A DNA stretch of 64,000 bases from Gammaproteobacteria bacterium (lineage in GTDB: Bacteria; Pseudomonadota; Gammaproteobacteria; GCA-001735895). Under the pieces are notes generated by a model. The model searched no databases and was not told where the DNA came from. It saw only the letters and a list, made by a program, of their open reading frames with translations. The stretch spans positions 52,902-116,901 of the forward strand of contig JAOTYD010000009.1 in NCBI GenBank assembly GCA_029862005.1. Reading direction: 5' to 3'. The translations under genes were made by a program, and so were the position numbers. Position 1 is the first letter of the stretch. The number at the start of each line of letters is the position of its first letter. Below are positions 38,466 through 48,350 of this stretch, piece by piece.

Positions 38466-39325
38466 TCGATAAACTCGCGATTATCGGGACCGGGCTCATC
38501 GGCGGTTCGCTGTCGCTGGCATTAAAACAGGCCGGTGCCGTCGGGCAGGTAATTGGTTATGGCCGTAACCGGAGCAACCTGGAAAAAGGTCTTGAGCTCG
38601 GGGTCATCGATCGCTATGAATCGTCGATCGAGGCCAGCGTGCGCGACGCCGACATTGTCGTTGTCGCGGTGCCCCTGGGTGCAATGCAACCGGTATTTGC
38701 CGAGCTCAAATCCGCGCTTAAAAGTACGGCCGTTATTACCGATGTCGGTAGCGCCAAGGGCTCGGTGGTGACCGCGGCGGCTGCCGAGCTAGGGGAATTA
38801 TTTCCCCGCTTTGTACCCGGTCACCCGATCGCCGGTACCGAGAAAAGTGGAGTCGAGGCCGGATTTGCCAGTCTGTATCAGAATCGTCGCGTTATTTTGA
38901 CGCCGGGGCAACAAACGGACCCCGATGCTATTGCCGCGATCGAGGCAATGTGGCTTGAATGCGGTGCCATTATCGAGTTCCTGAACGTCGAACATCACGA
39001 CAAGGTGCTCGCGGCGACTTCGCATTTACCGCATATGCTGGCCTATGCCCTCGTGCATTACCTATCCGGTTTAAACGATCACGACGAGATATTCCGATTC
39101 GCCGCCGGGGGATTTCGTGACTTCACACGCATAGCCTCCAGTGATCCAGTTATGTGGCGTGATGTCTGCATTGCTAACGGTGACGCGCTGGTTGGCCTGA
39201 TCCAGCAATACCAGCAGGAACTGGACCGGGTCGCAGCAGCCATTAGCGCCGGGGATGCCGAAGAATTACTGAAATTGTTCGGAAAAGCCAAGTCCGAGCG
39301 CGATTCATTGATCGGAAACTGTTGA
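38462..39325 (+). CDS. tyrA: Prephenate/arogenate dehydrogenase
   Basis: Tyrosine-pathway NAD(P) dehydrogenase of 287 residues. Starts at a GTG that overlaps the hisC stop (GTGA). Rossmann motif AIIGTGLIGGSLSLAL, then PGHPIAGTEKSGVEA and ATSHLPHMLAYAL with the active-site histidine. No ACT domain, so allosteric control by tyrosine is probably weaker. In Pseudomonas this gene is fused to aroA; here they are separate but overlap. Confidence 0.95.
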   Translation: MIDKLAIIGTGLIGGSLSLALKQAGAVGQVIGYGRNRSNLEKGLELGVIDRYESSIEASVRDADIVVVAVPLGAMQPVFAELKSALKSTAVITDVGSAKGSVVTAAAAELGELFPRFVPGHPIAGTEKSGVEAGFASLYQNRRVILTPGQQTDPDAIAAIEAMWLECGAIIEFLNVEHHDKVLAATSHLPHMLAYALVHYLSGLNDHDEIFRFAAGGFRDFTRIASSDPVMWRDVCIANGDALVGLIQQYQQELDRVAAAISAGDAEELLKLFGKAKSERDSLIGNC

Positions 39326-40626
39326 TGACCCGATTCGTTTGCCGGCCCGGGGGCAACCTCAGCGGAAATATCCGTGTACCGGGTGATAAATCGATGTCCC
39401 ATCGATCAATTATCCTGTCCTCCATCGCCGAGGGCAGCAGCCATATTTCGGGATTTTTACAGGGCGAAGACAGCCTTAATACTATCAGGGCGTTCGAGCA
39501 ACTGGGTGTCAAGATTGAACGCGATCAAGACCAGGTTCGGGTTGTCGGTACAGGGTTGCACGGCCTCAGAAAACCGGATACTGATCTCGACATGGGTAAT
39601 TCCGGGACTGCAATGCGACTGCTGCTGGGATTACTTGCCGGCCAGGATTTCGATTCGCGGCTGATCGGCGACAGATCGCTTTCTTCAAGGCCAATGGGAC
39701 GAGTCATCGAACCACTGCAGCTAATGGGCGCAATCATCGAGAGTGAGCCCGGCAATCGTGCACCGTTGCAGATCAGAGGAACTAACGCGCTGAAGGCGAT
39801 CGAGTACGATATGCCGGTGGCCTCGGCACAGGTCAAGTCATGCCTGCTGCTCGCCGGTCTCTACGCGCAAGGTACCACTGTTGTGCGTGAACCGGCTCCC
39901 ACACGAGATCATAGCGAGCGAATGCTGTGCGGTTTCGGCTGCGACGTGCACAGGGACGATTCGGGGATCAGCATTCAGGGTAACCAATCGTTATCAGCTT
40001 GCGATCTGGAAATTCCTGCCGACATTTCTTCAGCCGCATTTTTCATGGTCGCAGCCTCGATTGCCGAAAATAGTGAAATTACACTTCAACATGTCGGCGT
40101 CAATCCAACCCGAACCGGGGTTATCGAAATACTCAAGTTGATGGGTGCCGAAATCGATTTGTTAAATCCGCGGGTCATTAGCGGCGAGCCAGTAGCCGAT
40201 ATCAGGGTGGGTTATGCCGAACTCAAAGGAATCGATATACCATTACACCTGGTGCCGTTGGCAATCGACGAATTTCCGGTGCTGTTTATTGCCGCGGCCT
40301 GTGCAGACGGTACAACCCGTTTAAGCGGAGCCGAAGAGCTGCGCGTCAAGGAGAGTGACCGTATACAGGTAATGGCCGATGGTCTTGTCGCGATGGGTAT
40401 TAATGCACAGGTGCAAGCTGACGGAATTATTATTCAGGGTGGCGAAATTACAGGTGGCGAGGTTGATTCCCATGGTGACCATCGTATTGCAATGGCGTTT
40501 AGCGTCGCATCCCTGCGTGCCACGGATGATATCCGGATCGACGATTGCGCCAACGTGGATACCTCGTTTCCCGGATTTGTTAATTTAGCGCGGGAAGCAG
40601 GGATTAGAGTCAGTATCCATGAGTGA
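39325..40626 (+). CDS. aroA: EPSP synthase (3-phosphoshikimate 1-carboxyvinyltransferase)
   Basis: Sixth shikimate-pathway step, target of glyphosate. ATG 39325 overlaps the tyrA stop by one base; a TTG one codon earlier is the alternative. The 433-residue product has PGDKSMSHR, GNSGTAMRLL, VASAQVKSCLLLAG, and LRVKESDR. NSGTAMR rather than NAGTAMR suggests a class II enzyme, but this is a rough guide. Overlaps cmk by 8 nt. Confidence 0.95.
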   Translation: MTRFVCRPGGNLSGNIRVPGDKSMSHRSIILSSIAEGSSHISGFLQGEDSLNTIRAFEQLGVKIERDQDQVRVVGTGLHGLRKPDTDLDMGNSGTAMRLLLGLLAGQDFDSRLIGDRSLSSRPMGRVIEPLQLMGAIIESEPGNRAPLQIRGTNALKAIEYDMPVASAQVKSCLLLAGLYAQGTTVVREPAPTRDHSERMLCGFGCDVHRDDSGISIQGNQSLSACDLEIPADISSAAFFMVAASIAENSEITLQHVGVNPTRTGVIEILKLMGAEIDLLNPRVISGEPVADIRVGYAELKGIDIPLHLVPLAIDEFPVLFIAAACADGTTRLSGAEELRVKESDRIQVMADGLVAMGINAQVQADGIIIQGGEITGGEVDSHGDHRIAMAFSVASLRATDDIRIDDCANVDTSFPGFVNLAREAGIRVSIHE

Positions 40627-41296
40627 TGACGACGCCTTTGTGGTAGCCATAGACGGCCCCAGTGGATCAGGGAAAGGATCACTTGCCCTCCAGGTAGCGC
40701 GCGAACTGAACTTTCATTTGCTCGATAGCGGCGCAATTTACCGTTTGCTGGCCTTGAAATCGATTCAGCAAGATGTGGACCTGGACCAGGAAAACGATGT
40801 AATCGCGGTACTCGATGATTTTAACATCGACTTCGAACCGGGTGATGAACTACCAGTCCCGTTCCTGGATGGTCAGGATGTTGCGGCCGAACTGCGCCAG
40901 GAAACGATGGGCGAGGCGGCTTCCAGGGTAGCCCGCCACGCGGGAGTCCGCCGCAGCTTACTGGATCTGCAACGCTCCTTTTTCAGGCCTCCGGGCCTGG
41001 TCGCAGACGGGCGGGATATGGGAACGGTGGTGTTCCCGGAGGCCAGATTTAAGTTCTTTTTAAACGCAAGTATCGAAATTCGTGCGCAGAGACGATATAA
41101 GCAGTTGATAAATATGGGTTTATCCGCTAATATCCCGCAGCTTCAAGCGGACATAGCCGAACGCGACGAACGCGACCAGAGTCGCAGCACCTCACCGCTC
41201 AGGCCCGCAGAAGATGCTTTAGTCGTGGATTCGAGTTTACTCGACCTGACACAGGTTACCGAACTGGTCCTGAGTCACATAAGAGAAAACAGCTAA
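40619..41296 (+). CDS. cmk: Cytidylate kinase
   Basis: Phosphorylates CMP and dCMP. The 225-residue protein has a P-loop at 13-20 (GPSGSGKG), LLDSGAIYRL for the CMP site and DGRDMGTVVFP. Starts inside the end of aroA (8-nt overlap) and lies before rpsA as in most gammaproteobacteria, with a terminator or attenuator between. Confidence 0.95.
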   Translation: MSDDDAFVVAIDGPSGSGKGSLALQVARELNFHLLDSGAIYRLLALKSIQQDVDLDQENDVIAVLDDFNIDFEPGDELPVPFLDGQDVAAELRQETMGEAASRVARHAGVRRSLLDLQRSFFRPPGLVADGRDMGTVVFPEARFKFFLNASIEIRAQRRYKQLINMGLSANIPQLQADIAERDERDQSRSTSPLRPAEDALVVDSSLLDLTQVTELVLSHIRENS

Positions 41297-41312
41297 AGTA
41301 GGAGAACCAGGC

Positions 41313-41344
41313 CCCTGCAGACGCACTGTCTTCAGGGTTTTTTT
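41313..41344 (+). terminator. Rho-independent terminator/attenuator between cmk and rpsA
   Basis: CCCTGCAGAC pairs with GTCTTCAGGG (one mismatch) around a 5-nt loop and is followed by seven Ts. It would end the gyrA-to-cmk transcript, leaving rpsA to its own promoter within 41345-41409. Confidence 0.75.
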
Positions 41345-41409
41345 AACTAAACGAGACGGCTGATTGTATCCAGGTTAGCTGTCGAACGACTCTTTATTAG
41401 GATTTTTCC

Positions 41410-43083
41410 ATGACTGAAAACTTTGCAGAAATGTTTGAGCAAAGCATCACCCAAATGAATATGCGTGTGGGTGAAATCATTACCGGCGAAGTCGTCGATA
41501 TCAATCGCGACGTTGTCATTGTTAACGCGGGCCTCAAGTCCGAAGGCGTTATCCCGGTCGAACAATTTTACGATGAAAACGGTGAACTTGACGTCAAGAT
41601 TGGCGATACCGTCGAGGTTTCACTCGATTCATTCGAAGACGGCTACGGCGAATCACGCCTGTCACGCGAGAAAGCCAAGCGCGCACGCGCCTGGACACGA
41701 CTTGAACAGGCCCAGCAAAATGACGAAATCGTTACCGGCCGATTCACCGGCAAGGTTAAAGGCGGTTTCACGGTAGACATCGGGGAAATCCGTGCCTTTC
41801 TGCCGGGCTCACTGGTAGATGTTCGCCCGGTCCGTGATACTGCCTATCTTGAGGAAAAGGAACTTGAATTCAAGATCATCAAGCTCGATCAAAAGCGTAA
41901 CAATGTGGTGGTATCTCGCCGTGCGGTGGTGGAGAAGGAATTCAGCGAAGAGCGCGAAAAACTGCTGGGTACGCTGAAGGAAGGCGAGCGCGTGCGTGGC
42001 ATTGTCAAGAATCTGACCGATTACGGTGCCTTTCTCGATCTCGGTGGTATCGACGGTTTGCTGCACATTACCGATATGGCGTGGAAACGCGTCAAGCATC
42101 CATCTGAAGTGGTAGAAATTGGCCAGGAAATCGATGTTGTTGTACTCAAGTTTGACCGTGACAAGAACCGCGTTTCACTCGGCCTCAAGCAAATGGGTGA
42201 TGATCCCTGGGAGAACCTCATGCGCCGTTACCCGGAAGGCCAACGCCTGTTCGGGCATGTCAGTAATATCACTGATTATGGCTGCTTCGTTGAAATCGAA
42301 GACGGGGTAGAGGGTCTCGTGCACGTTTCTGAAATGGACTGGACCAACAAGAATGTTAATCCCAACAAGGTGGTCAACCTCGGCGATGAAGTCGAAGTTG
42401 TGATTCTCGAAATCGACGAAGAACGCCGCCGGATATCGCTCGGTATGAAACAGTGCAAGCCCAATCCCTGGGAGGAATTTGGCGCAACTTGCAACAAGGG
42501 TGATATCATCTCCGGAAAGATCAAGTCGATCACTGATTTCGGTATTTTTATCGGACTTGAAGGCAATATAGATGGCTTGATCCATCTAACCGATTTGTCC
42601 TGGAATAAACCGGGCGAAGAGGCGGTACGCGAATACCAGAAGGGACAGGAAGTCGAAGCCATGGTATTGTCCATTGATCCCGAGCGTGAGCGAATCTCGT
42701 TGGGAATCAAGCAGATCGAAAAAGATCCGTTTGCGAACTTTATCGCGGAAAGACCGAAGGGTAGTATTGTATCCGGTACCGTAATTTCGGTTGATGCAAA
42801 GGCCGCGGTTGTTGATCTTGGGGACGGAATTGAAGGACTGATAAGGGCTTCCGAAATGGCGAAAGATCGTGTTGAAGATGCACGTTCATTTCTAAATGAA
42901 GGTGATCAGATCGAAGCCAAGATTACCGGGATGGACCGCAAGGGACGCAGTATCTACCTTTCGATCAAGGCCAAGGATACCGATGAAGAGCAGGAAGCTT
43001 TGAAAGATTATGCCGCGAGCAGTGATGTCAAAGGAACCACTACCAGTTTTGGTGATTTACTTAAGGAAAAAATGGATTCCTGA
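41410..43083 (+). CDS. rpsA: 30S ribosomal protein S1
   Basis: RNA-binding ribosomal protein for translation initiation, 557 residues as in E. coli. Six S1 repeats are recognisable by their G-x-V-x-x-I/L-x-x-Y/F-G-x-F pattern, e.g. [30 protein letters not shown] and [19 protein letters not shown] ribosome site upstream. Between cmk and ihfB, the standard order. Confidence 0.97.
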   Translation: MTENFAEMFEQSITQMNMRVGEIITGEVVDINRDVVIVNAGLKSEGVIPVEQFYDENGELDVKIGDTVEVSLDSFEDGYGESRLSREKAKRARAWTRLEQAQQNDEIVTGRFTGKVKGGFTVDIGEIRAFLPGSLVDVRPVRDTAYLEEKELEFKIIKLDQKRNNVVVSRRAVVEKEFSEEREKLLGTLKEGERVRGIVKNLTDYGAFLDLGGIDGLLHITDMAWKRVKHPSEVVEIGQEIDVVVLKFDRDKNRVSLGLKQMGDDPWENLMRRYPEGQRLFGHVSNITDYGCFVEIEDGVEGLVHVSEMDWTNKNVNPNKVVNLGDEVEVVILEIDEERRRISLGMKQCKPNPWEEFGATCNKGDIISGKIKSITDFGIFIGLEGNIDGLIHLTDLSWNKPGEEAVREYQKGQEVEAMVLSIDPERERISLGIKQIEKDPFANFIAERPKGSIVSGTVISVDAKAAVVDLGDGIEGLIRASEMAKDRVEDARSFLNEGDQIEAKITGMDRKGRSIYLSIKAKDTDEEQEALKDYAASSDVKGTTTSFGDLLKEKMDS

Positions 43084-43096
43084 TTTACAATTAGGA

Positions 43097-43114
43097 GGCG
43101 GGTGTAAACCCGCC
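43097..43114 (+). promoter_or_regulatory. Small GC-rich hairpin between rpsA and ihfB
   Basis: GGCGGGT-GTAA-ACCCGCC, a perfect 7-bp stem with a GTAA loop, right after rpsA. Without a T run; could slow or process the transcript rather than end it. Confidence 0.4.
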
Positions 43115-43140
43115 ATCCAACTAGATTATCGGACCATGAG

Positions 43141-43446
43141 ATGAAAGATACAGAATTTGTACCCTCGATGACGAAATCGGACCTGATCGATAATTTATCG
43201 AAAAATCAGGGGCATCTGGCATACAAGGATGTGGAGTTAGCGGTAAAAAGTCTGATCGAAATGATGAGCAGTGCGTTATCCAACGGTGAACGCATCGAAA
43301 TCAGGGGTTTCGGAAGTTTCAGCTTGCATTACCGACCCCCCAGAATCGGGCGTAATCCGAAATCTGGTGACAAGGTAGACTTGCCCGGTAAATACGTACC
43401 GCACTTCAAACCCGGCAAAGAGTTGCGTGATCGCGCCAACAACTAA
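43141..43446 (+). CDS. ihfB: Integration host factor subunit beta
   Basis: Nucleoid protein that bends DNA, paired with IhfA. Motifs [17 protein letters not shown] and [29 protein letters not shown] (split over the DNA-binding arm) are diagnostic. The canonical start MTKSDLI corresponds to ATG 43168; the upstream ATG 43141 adds nine residues and has a weak GGA site. I give the longer frame but the shorter start is equally likely. Confidence 0.95.
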   Translation: MKDTEFVPSMTKSDLIDNLSKNQGHLAYKDVELAVKSLIEMMSSALSNGERIEIRGFGSFSLHYRPPRIGRNPKSGDKVDLPGKYVPHFKPGKELRDRANN

Positions 43447-43488
43447 CGACAGGCATTATTTAACCCATCTCAAGCCGGTTAACAATTT

Positions 43489-44643
43489 ATGGATATCTGG
43501 CTTTTTCTGCTAGTCCTCGCTGCGATTCTAATCGGCTGGATACTGGGTCGCTGGCAACCGTTTAAAAACAGAAATAACAAGCCCGGTCCTGATTTCTTTT
43601 CTGAACGTTATGCCAGGGGTCTGAACTACCTGCTTGCCGATGACCCGGATAACGCAATCAAAATCTTCACCGACCTGATCGAAGTTAATAAAGATACGAT
43701 TGAAATCCATATATCCCTGGGCAACCTTTTTCGTTCAAAAGGACAAGTCGACCGGGCAATAAAGGTGCACCAGAATTTACTGGCCCGGCCCAATCTCACC
43801 CGCAAGCAACGCCACATGGCAATCGCCGAACTGGCCAGTGACTATCTCAAGGCCGGGTTGCTGGACCGTGCCGAAAAGCTGTACCGCGAAATGATCGAGC
43901 TGAATGCCGAACCCAACCTGGCCTATCGACGATTACTGGATTTGTATATAACCGAGAAATCCTGGGGGGAGGCCGCGGAGTGCGCGCAAGTCCTGCATAA
44001 AAATGGTGAGCCGGAGGCCAGCCTGATTTACAGTCAGTGCCTGTGCGAAATTGCGCAGGATGCGATTAAAACCGGCAATCATCGCCTGGCGCGCAAGCAT
44101 CTTGATCGTGCGCTTGAAGTCGATGCTAATTGTGTGCGGGCAGCCCTGTTATTGATCGACTTGCATTTAAAAACGGATAACTTGACGGCCGCCAAGGGAA
44201 TTTTTAAGCGACTGGTCCGGCAGAGTCCTGAGTACATGGGATTGTACATCGAGCCGGCAAGGCTTATTTATAGACAAAAAGAGGACCGGGTTTACCGGGA
44301 GTTTCTGCAAAAGCAATACAAAAAGCATCCGTCTACCCGTCTCGCGATGGCGCTGCTTGAAAATTACGCACGTCACGACGAAATCGAAAAAGCCCGCGAG
44401 TTTTTATCGGACATACTAAATCAGTCACCTTCTTTTGAAGCATTTGAATTCGCGTTGCGCTTTCTAAAGTCAAACCCCGATCAGCTGGGTGAAACCTGGG
44501 AAACCCTGTCGAGCTTCCTCAAATCCCTGCAGAAGAAGAAGAACGAGTATAACTGCTCGCGTTGCGGCTACGAGAGTCACGCCATACAGTGGCTGTGTCC
44601 GAGCTGCCGAAACTGGGATTCGATGAAGCCGATCAAGCTATGA
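43489..44643 (+). CDS. lapB: LPS assembly protein LapB (YciM)
   Basis: Inner-membrane TPR protein that brings LpxC to FtsH and so limits LPS synthesis. The 384-residue product has one N-terminal membrane helix (residues 3-20), TPR repeats from about 35 to 345, and a C-terminal rubredoxin-like metal site with two CxxC pairs (CSRCGYES and CPSCRNWD). The partner gene lapA, usually between ihfB and lapB, is missing. ATGA overlap with pyrF. Confidence 0.93.
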   Translation: MDIWLFLLVLAAILIGWILGRWQPFKNRNNKPGPDFFSERYARGLNYLLADDPDNAIKIFTDLIEVNKDTIEIHISLGNLFRSKGQVDRAIKVHQNLLARPNLTRKQRHMAIAELASDYLKAGLLDRAEKLYREMIELNAEPNLAYRRLLDLYITEKSWGEAAECAQVLHKNGEPEASLIYSQCLCEIAQDAIKTGNHRLARKHLDRALEVDANCVRAALLLIDLHLKTDNLTAAKGIFKRLVRQSPEYMGLYIEPARLIYRQKEDRVYREFLQKQYKKHPSTRLAMALLENYARHDEIEKAREFLSDILNQSPSFEAFEFALRFLKSNPDQLGETWETLSSFLKSLQKKKNEYNCSRCGYESHAIQWLCPSCRNWDSMKPIKL

Positions 44644-45341
44644 AAGATCCGAAAATTATTGTTGCACTCGATTTTGCCAGCCACGATCAGGCCATCGAAT
44701 TCGCCAAAAAAGTTACCCCCGATCAGTGTCGGCTAAAGGTGGGCAAGGAGCTATTTACCAGTTCGGGCCCAGCCCTGGTCGAATCATTGATCGATATCGG
44801 TTTCGACGTTTTTCTCGATTTGAAATATCACGATATCCCCAGCACGGTAAAAAAAGCGACCAGCGCGGCGGCAAAGTTGGGGGTCTGGATGCTCAACGTC
44901 CATGCCCTGGGGGGCGTTACCATGATGCAGGCTGCACGCGAGGGTATTGAGGTTGTTCCACGTCGTCCTTTCCTGATCGCGGTTACCATATTAACCAGTT
45001 CCAGCTCGTCTGATTTAGAGGCATTGGGAATTGAAAAGCCAGTGCCGCAAATGGTCACTCAGCTTGCCAGAAATGCAATTGACAGTGGCCTCGATGGTGT
45101 CGTGTGTTCGGCCCAGGAAGCGGCAGCCTTGCGCAAGAGTCTGGGCGATGCCGTGTTGCTGGTAACGCCCGGTATTCGACCCGAATGGGCCGCCGCAGAT
45201 GATCAGCAACGGATTATGACGCCTCAACAGGCACTCGCAAGCGGGGCAAGCTACCTCGTTATTGGCAGGCCTATCACCCAACATCAGGAACCGGCTCATG
45301 CGCTAGGCCTGATTTCCGAATCGATTTCCGGATTTGCGTGA
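44640..45341 (+). CDS. pyrF: Orotidine 5'-phosphate decarboxylase
   Basis: Last step of UMP synthesis. Start at ATG 44640, overlapping the lapB stop (ATGA); an earlier in-frame start lies in lapB and has no PyrF sequence. The 233-residue protein has ALDFASHDQA, catalytic FLDLKYHDIPSTV with the Asp-Lys-Asp array, and TPGIRP. Follows lapB as in E. coli and Pseudomonas. Confidence 0.95.
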   Translation: MKDPKIIVALDFASHDQAIEFAKKVTPDQCRLKVGKELFTSSGPALVESLIDIGFDVFLDLKYHDIPSTVKKATSAAAKLGVWMLNVHALGGVTMMQAAREGIEVVPRRPFLIAVTILTSSSSSDLEALGIEKPVPQMVTQLARNAIDSGLDGVVCSAQEAAALRKSLGDAVLLVTPGIRPEWAAADDQQRIMTPQQALASGASYLVIGRPITQHQEPAHALGLISESISGFA

Positions 45342-45411
45342 AACTGCATGGATGACATCGATTTATCGAATCGTTACACTAGGTTCAGTCCTGATTAAAT
45401 GACAGTCTTAG

Positions 45412-46371
45412 ATGGATCCAAACTTTCTAGATTTTGAACAACCGATTGCTGAGCTTCAGGCAAAGATTTCAGAGCTGCGCTATGTCACCGACGATTCGGA
45501 AATTAACATCAGCCAGGAAATCCAGACGCTCGAACGCAAGGCTGAATCTCTAACCAGCACGATATTTGGCAAGCTCACAGCCTGGCAGATCTCGCAACTG
45601 TCGCGACATCCGAATCGCCCTTACTCTATCGACTATATCGAACGCATCTTTACCGACTTTGAGTACCTTCATGGTGATCGCACCTTTGCCGATGATTATC
45701 CCATGGTGGGTGGAATAGGGCGACTCGAGGGCAAGCCGGTCATGGTGATAGGACAGCAGAAAGGACGCGATACCAAGGAAAAAATCAAGCGTAACTTTGG
45801 CATGCCCCGGCCGGAGGGTTATCGCAAGGCATTGCGCCTGATGAAAATGGCAGAAAAGTTCAAGATGCCGCTGTTAACCCTGGTGGATACGCCCGGGGCT
45901 TATCCTGGCATCGGTGCCGAAGAGAGAGGGCAGAGCGAAGCTATCGCCAGGAATCTGTTCGCGTTGGCCCACTTGAGAGCACCGATTGTTTGCACAGTAA
46001 TAGGCGAGGGAGGTTCGGGTGGCGCGTTGGCAATTTGTATTGGTGATCGTATCAATATGTTGCAGTACGCTACCTACTCGGTGATATCACCCGAGGGCTG
46101 TGCCTCGATTCTGTGGAAGAGTGCAGACAAGGCCGCACAGGCTGCGGAAGCCATGGGAATCACCGCGGAGCGGCTGCTATCTCTTAACCTGATCGACAAC
46201 ATTATTGCGGAACCCCTCGGGGGGGCGCATCGTGACTATGACGAAGTAGCCACCTCGTTAAAGCAGAACCTGATCGAAACGCTCGATCTGCTCGATTCAA
46301 TTCCGATCGATAAGTTGCTCGATCAACGTTACCAGAAGCTCATCGCTTTTGGCCGCTATCGGGAAGCCTGA
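45412..46371 (+). CDS. accA: Acetyl-CoA carboxylase carboxyltransferase subunit alpha
   Basis: Transfers the carboxyl group to acetyl-CoA to start fatty acid synthesis, with AccD. Length 319 equals E. coli. Landmarks: [54 protein letters not shown], and [12 protein letters not shown]. In many relatives it follows dnaE directly; here it follows pyrF. Confidence 0.97.
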   Translation: MDPNFLDFEQPIAELQAKISELRYVTDDSEINISQEIQTLERKAESLTSTIFGKLTAWQISQLSRHPNRPYSIDYIERIFTDFEYLHGDRTFADDYPMVGGIGRLEGKPVMVIGQQKGRDTKEKIKRNFGMPRPEGYRKALRLMKMAEKFKMPLLTLVDTPGAYPGIGAEERGQSEAIARNLFALAHLRAPIVCTVIGEGGSGGALAICIGDRINMLQYATYSVISPEGCASILWKSADKAAQAAEAMGITAERLLSLNLIDNIIAEPLGGAHRDYDEVATSLKQNLIETLDLLDSIPIDKLLDQRYQKLIAFGRYREA

Positions 46372-46404
46372 TAGGATAACGGCTTTTAGTATTCTGCCAG
46401 TCTC

Positions 46405-47622
46405 ATGCATTCATGTCTGGACCTGATTCCCGATCATGTCAACAGGGTGTTCATCGCTTTTAGCGGGGGCCTCGACTCGTCGGTATTACTCCATTTACTG
46501 GTTTCGGAATCCCGGGATTTCCAGGTTATTCCCTGGCATTTTAATCACGGGTTGCTCGAAGTCGCCCCCAGGATGGAGGCATTCTGTATTGAACAGGCAA
46601 AGCGCTACGGCCTTGAAATCAGAATAGACCAACTCGACCTGGACAGTATCGATAGCAATATTGAAGCCGAAGCCCGCCGGCAACGTTATGATTTGTTCAG
46701 GCAGCATACCGATGCGGGTGACTGTATTGTGACCGCGCATCATGCTGATGACCAGGCAGAGACATTCCTGTTGAATGCACTGCGTGGATCGGGAAGTGCG
46801 GGACTGCGTGGTATAGCAAGGCAGCGCATATTGGGCGATACGCTGTTGTTGCGACCACTGTTGCAGTTCAGCCGTGAGCGGCTGGAAGAATATGCCGCGC
46901 ATCATGAAATTCCCTGGTTCAATGATCCCAGCAACCAGACCAATCGGTTCGATCGCAATTATTTACGCAACCAGGTCATACCTGTGATCAAGACACGCTG
47001 GCCGCATTTCCAGGACGCGCTGTCTATGGCGAGTGAAATACAGTCGGAGACGCAGGAATTACTGGATGAAATTGCCGGGCTTGATTATACCATTCTGCAA
47101 GCACCGGCCTCAGGCGGATTTGCGACGCTCGATGTTGCCGGGCTTTTGCAACTATCGCCTGCTCGTCGCAAAAATCTGGTGCGTTACTGGATAGCCGGCG
47201 CCGGGCTACCGAGCCTGCCGCAGGCGCGCCTGCAGGAATTGATGAACCAGCTGCATGCGAAGCCCGGAACAATGCCGGAGATTGCCATGCCCGATTACGC
47301 CATCAGGCTTTACGATCGGCGTCTTTTCCTGGTTCGTGAAGACAGCACCCGGTGTGCGACAGGGGAATTCGAATTTGAATTGAAACCCGAAATCGAAATT
47401 GAGCGGCTGGGACTGCAATTCCAGCGCCAGGAAATTTTCGAACAGTTAGAGCTTGTCGATAAGGGACAGGCGTTAACGCTCAGGTTTCGCGATAAAGGAC
47501 AACAGAACAGCGATCGTCACCGGCTTAAGCGCCTGTTTCAGAAGCACCGTGTACCACCCTGGGAGCGCTCTGCAATCGCACAGGTCTACCTCGACGGCAA
47601 GCTCGCAGGATTGCTGCTGTGA
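46405..47622 (+). CDS. tilS: tRNA(Ile)-lysidine synthase
   Basis: Modifies C34 of tRNA-Ile(CAU) to lysidine. N-terminal PP-loop ATPase with FSGGLDSSVLLH, HFNHGL, HHADDQAETFLLN; the substrate-binding and C-terminal domains follow (RDKGQQNSDRHRLKRLFQ). 405 residues, slightly shorter than E. coli (432). After accA, the usual order. GTGA overlap with cmoA. Confidence 0.94.
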   Translation: MHSCLDLIPDHVNRVFIAFSGGLDSSVLLHLLVSESRDFQVIPWHFNHGLLEVAPRMEAFCIEQAKRYGLEIRIDQLDLDSIDSNIEAEARRQRYDLFRQHTDAGDCIVTAHHADDQAETFLLNALRGSGSAGLRGIARQRILGDTLLLRPLLQFSRERLEEYAAHHEIPWFNDPSNQTNRFDRNYLRNQVIPVIKTRWPHFQDALSMASEIQSETQELLDEIAGLDYTILQAPASGGFATLDVAGLLQLSPARRKNLVRYWIAGAGLPSLPQARLQELMNQLHAKPGTMPEIAMPDYAIRLYDRRLFLVREDSTRCATGEFEFELKPEIEIERLGLQFQRQEIFEQLELVDKGQALTLRFRDKGQQNSDRHRLKRLFQKHRVPPWERSAIAQVYLDGKLAGLLL

Positions 47623-48350
47623 GCCGTGAAACGGATAAAGACCGGGTATTTTCCCGTCGTTTAAGTCAGGTCAAGCCTTTCGAGTTCAACGAAACCGTGG
47701 CCAACGTGTTTCAGGACATGATTTCGCGGTCGGTACCCGGCTATGACTTGTTACATCGCATGATTGGCCTTTACACCAATCTTTTTATCCAGCCGGGTAG
47801 CCGGATTTATGACCTGGGATGTTCCCTCGGCGAGGCAAGCCTGGTGATCGCCGATCAGCCTCAGGCAGGCAAATGTCAAATTGTTGCGGTTGATAATTCA
47901 GCCGCGATGATCGCCAAATGCAGGCAACACGAATCGCTACCCGAAAACATCGAATGGCGATGCGAAGATATCAGGCAAACCGTGATTGCCAATGCCTCGC
48001 TGGTCGTGTTGAACCTGACGTTGCAATTCCTGCCCCCTGAAGAACGGCTCGAGCTGTTGGAGCGAATTTTTGAAGGACTGAATCCCGGGGGCGCCCTGGT
48101 GCTGTCTGAAAAGGTCGTGTTTGCAAACGAGGCCGAAAACGAGCGCATGGTCCAGTTTTACCAGGGCTTTAAAAAATCCATGGGTTACAGCGACCTGGAA
48201 ATTAGCCAGAAACGCAACGCGCTTGAGAAAGTGTTGATTCCCGACAGCGATTCTGATCACCTGCAGCGACTCGAAGCCGTAGGCTTCTATGAAATCTACC
48301 AGTGCTTCAGAAGTTTTAACTTCATTTCGTTTCTGGCAATCAAAAAGTGA
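47619..48350 (+). CDS. cmoA: Carboxy-S-adenosyl-L-methionine synthase
   Basis: Makes carboxy-SAM from SAM and prephenate for tRNA wobble uridine modification. Starts at GTG overlapping tilS by 4 nt. The 243-residue product has FEFNETVANVFQDMI, DRSVPGY-like ISRSVPGYDLLH and SAM motif IYDLGCSLGEASL, all typical of CmoA. GTGA overlap with cmoB. Confidence 0.95.
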   Translation: MSRETDKDRVFSRRLSQVKPFEFNETVANVFQDMISRSVPGYDLLHRMIGLYTNLFIQPGSRIYDLGCSLGEASLVIADQPQAGKCQIVAVDNSAAMIAKCRQHESLPENIEWRCEDIRQTVIANASLVVLNLTLQFLPPEERLELLERIFEGLNPGGALVLSEKVVFANEAENERMVQFYQGFKKSMGYSDLEISQKRNALEKVLIPDSDSDHLQRLEAVGFYEIYQCFRSFNFISFLAIKK

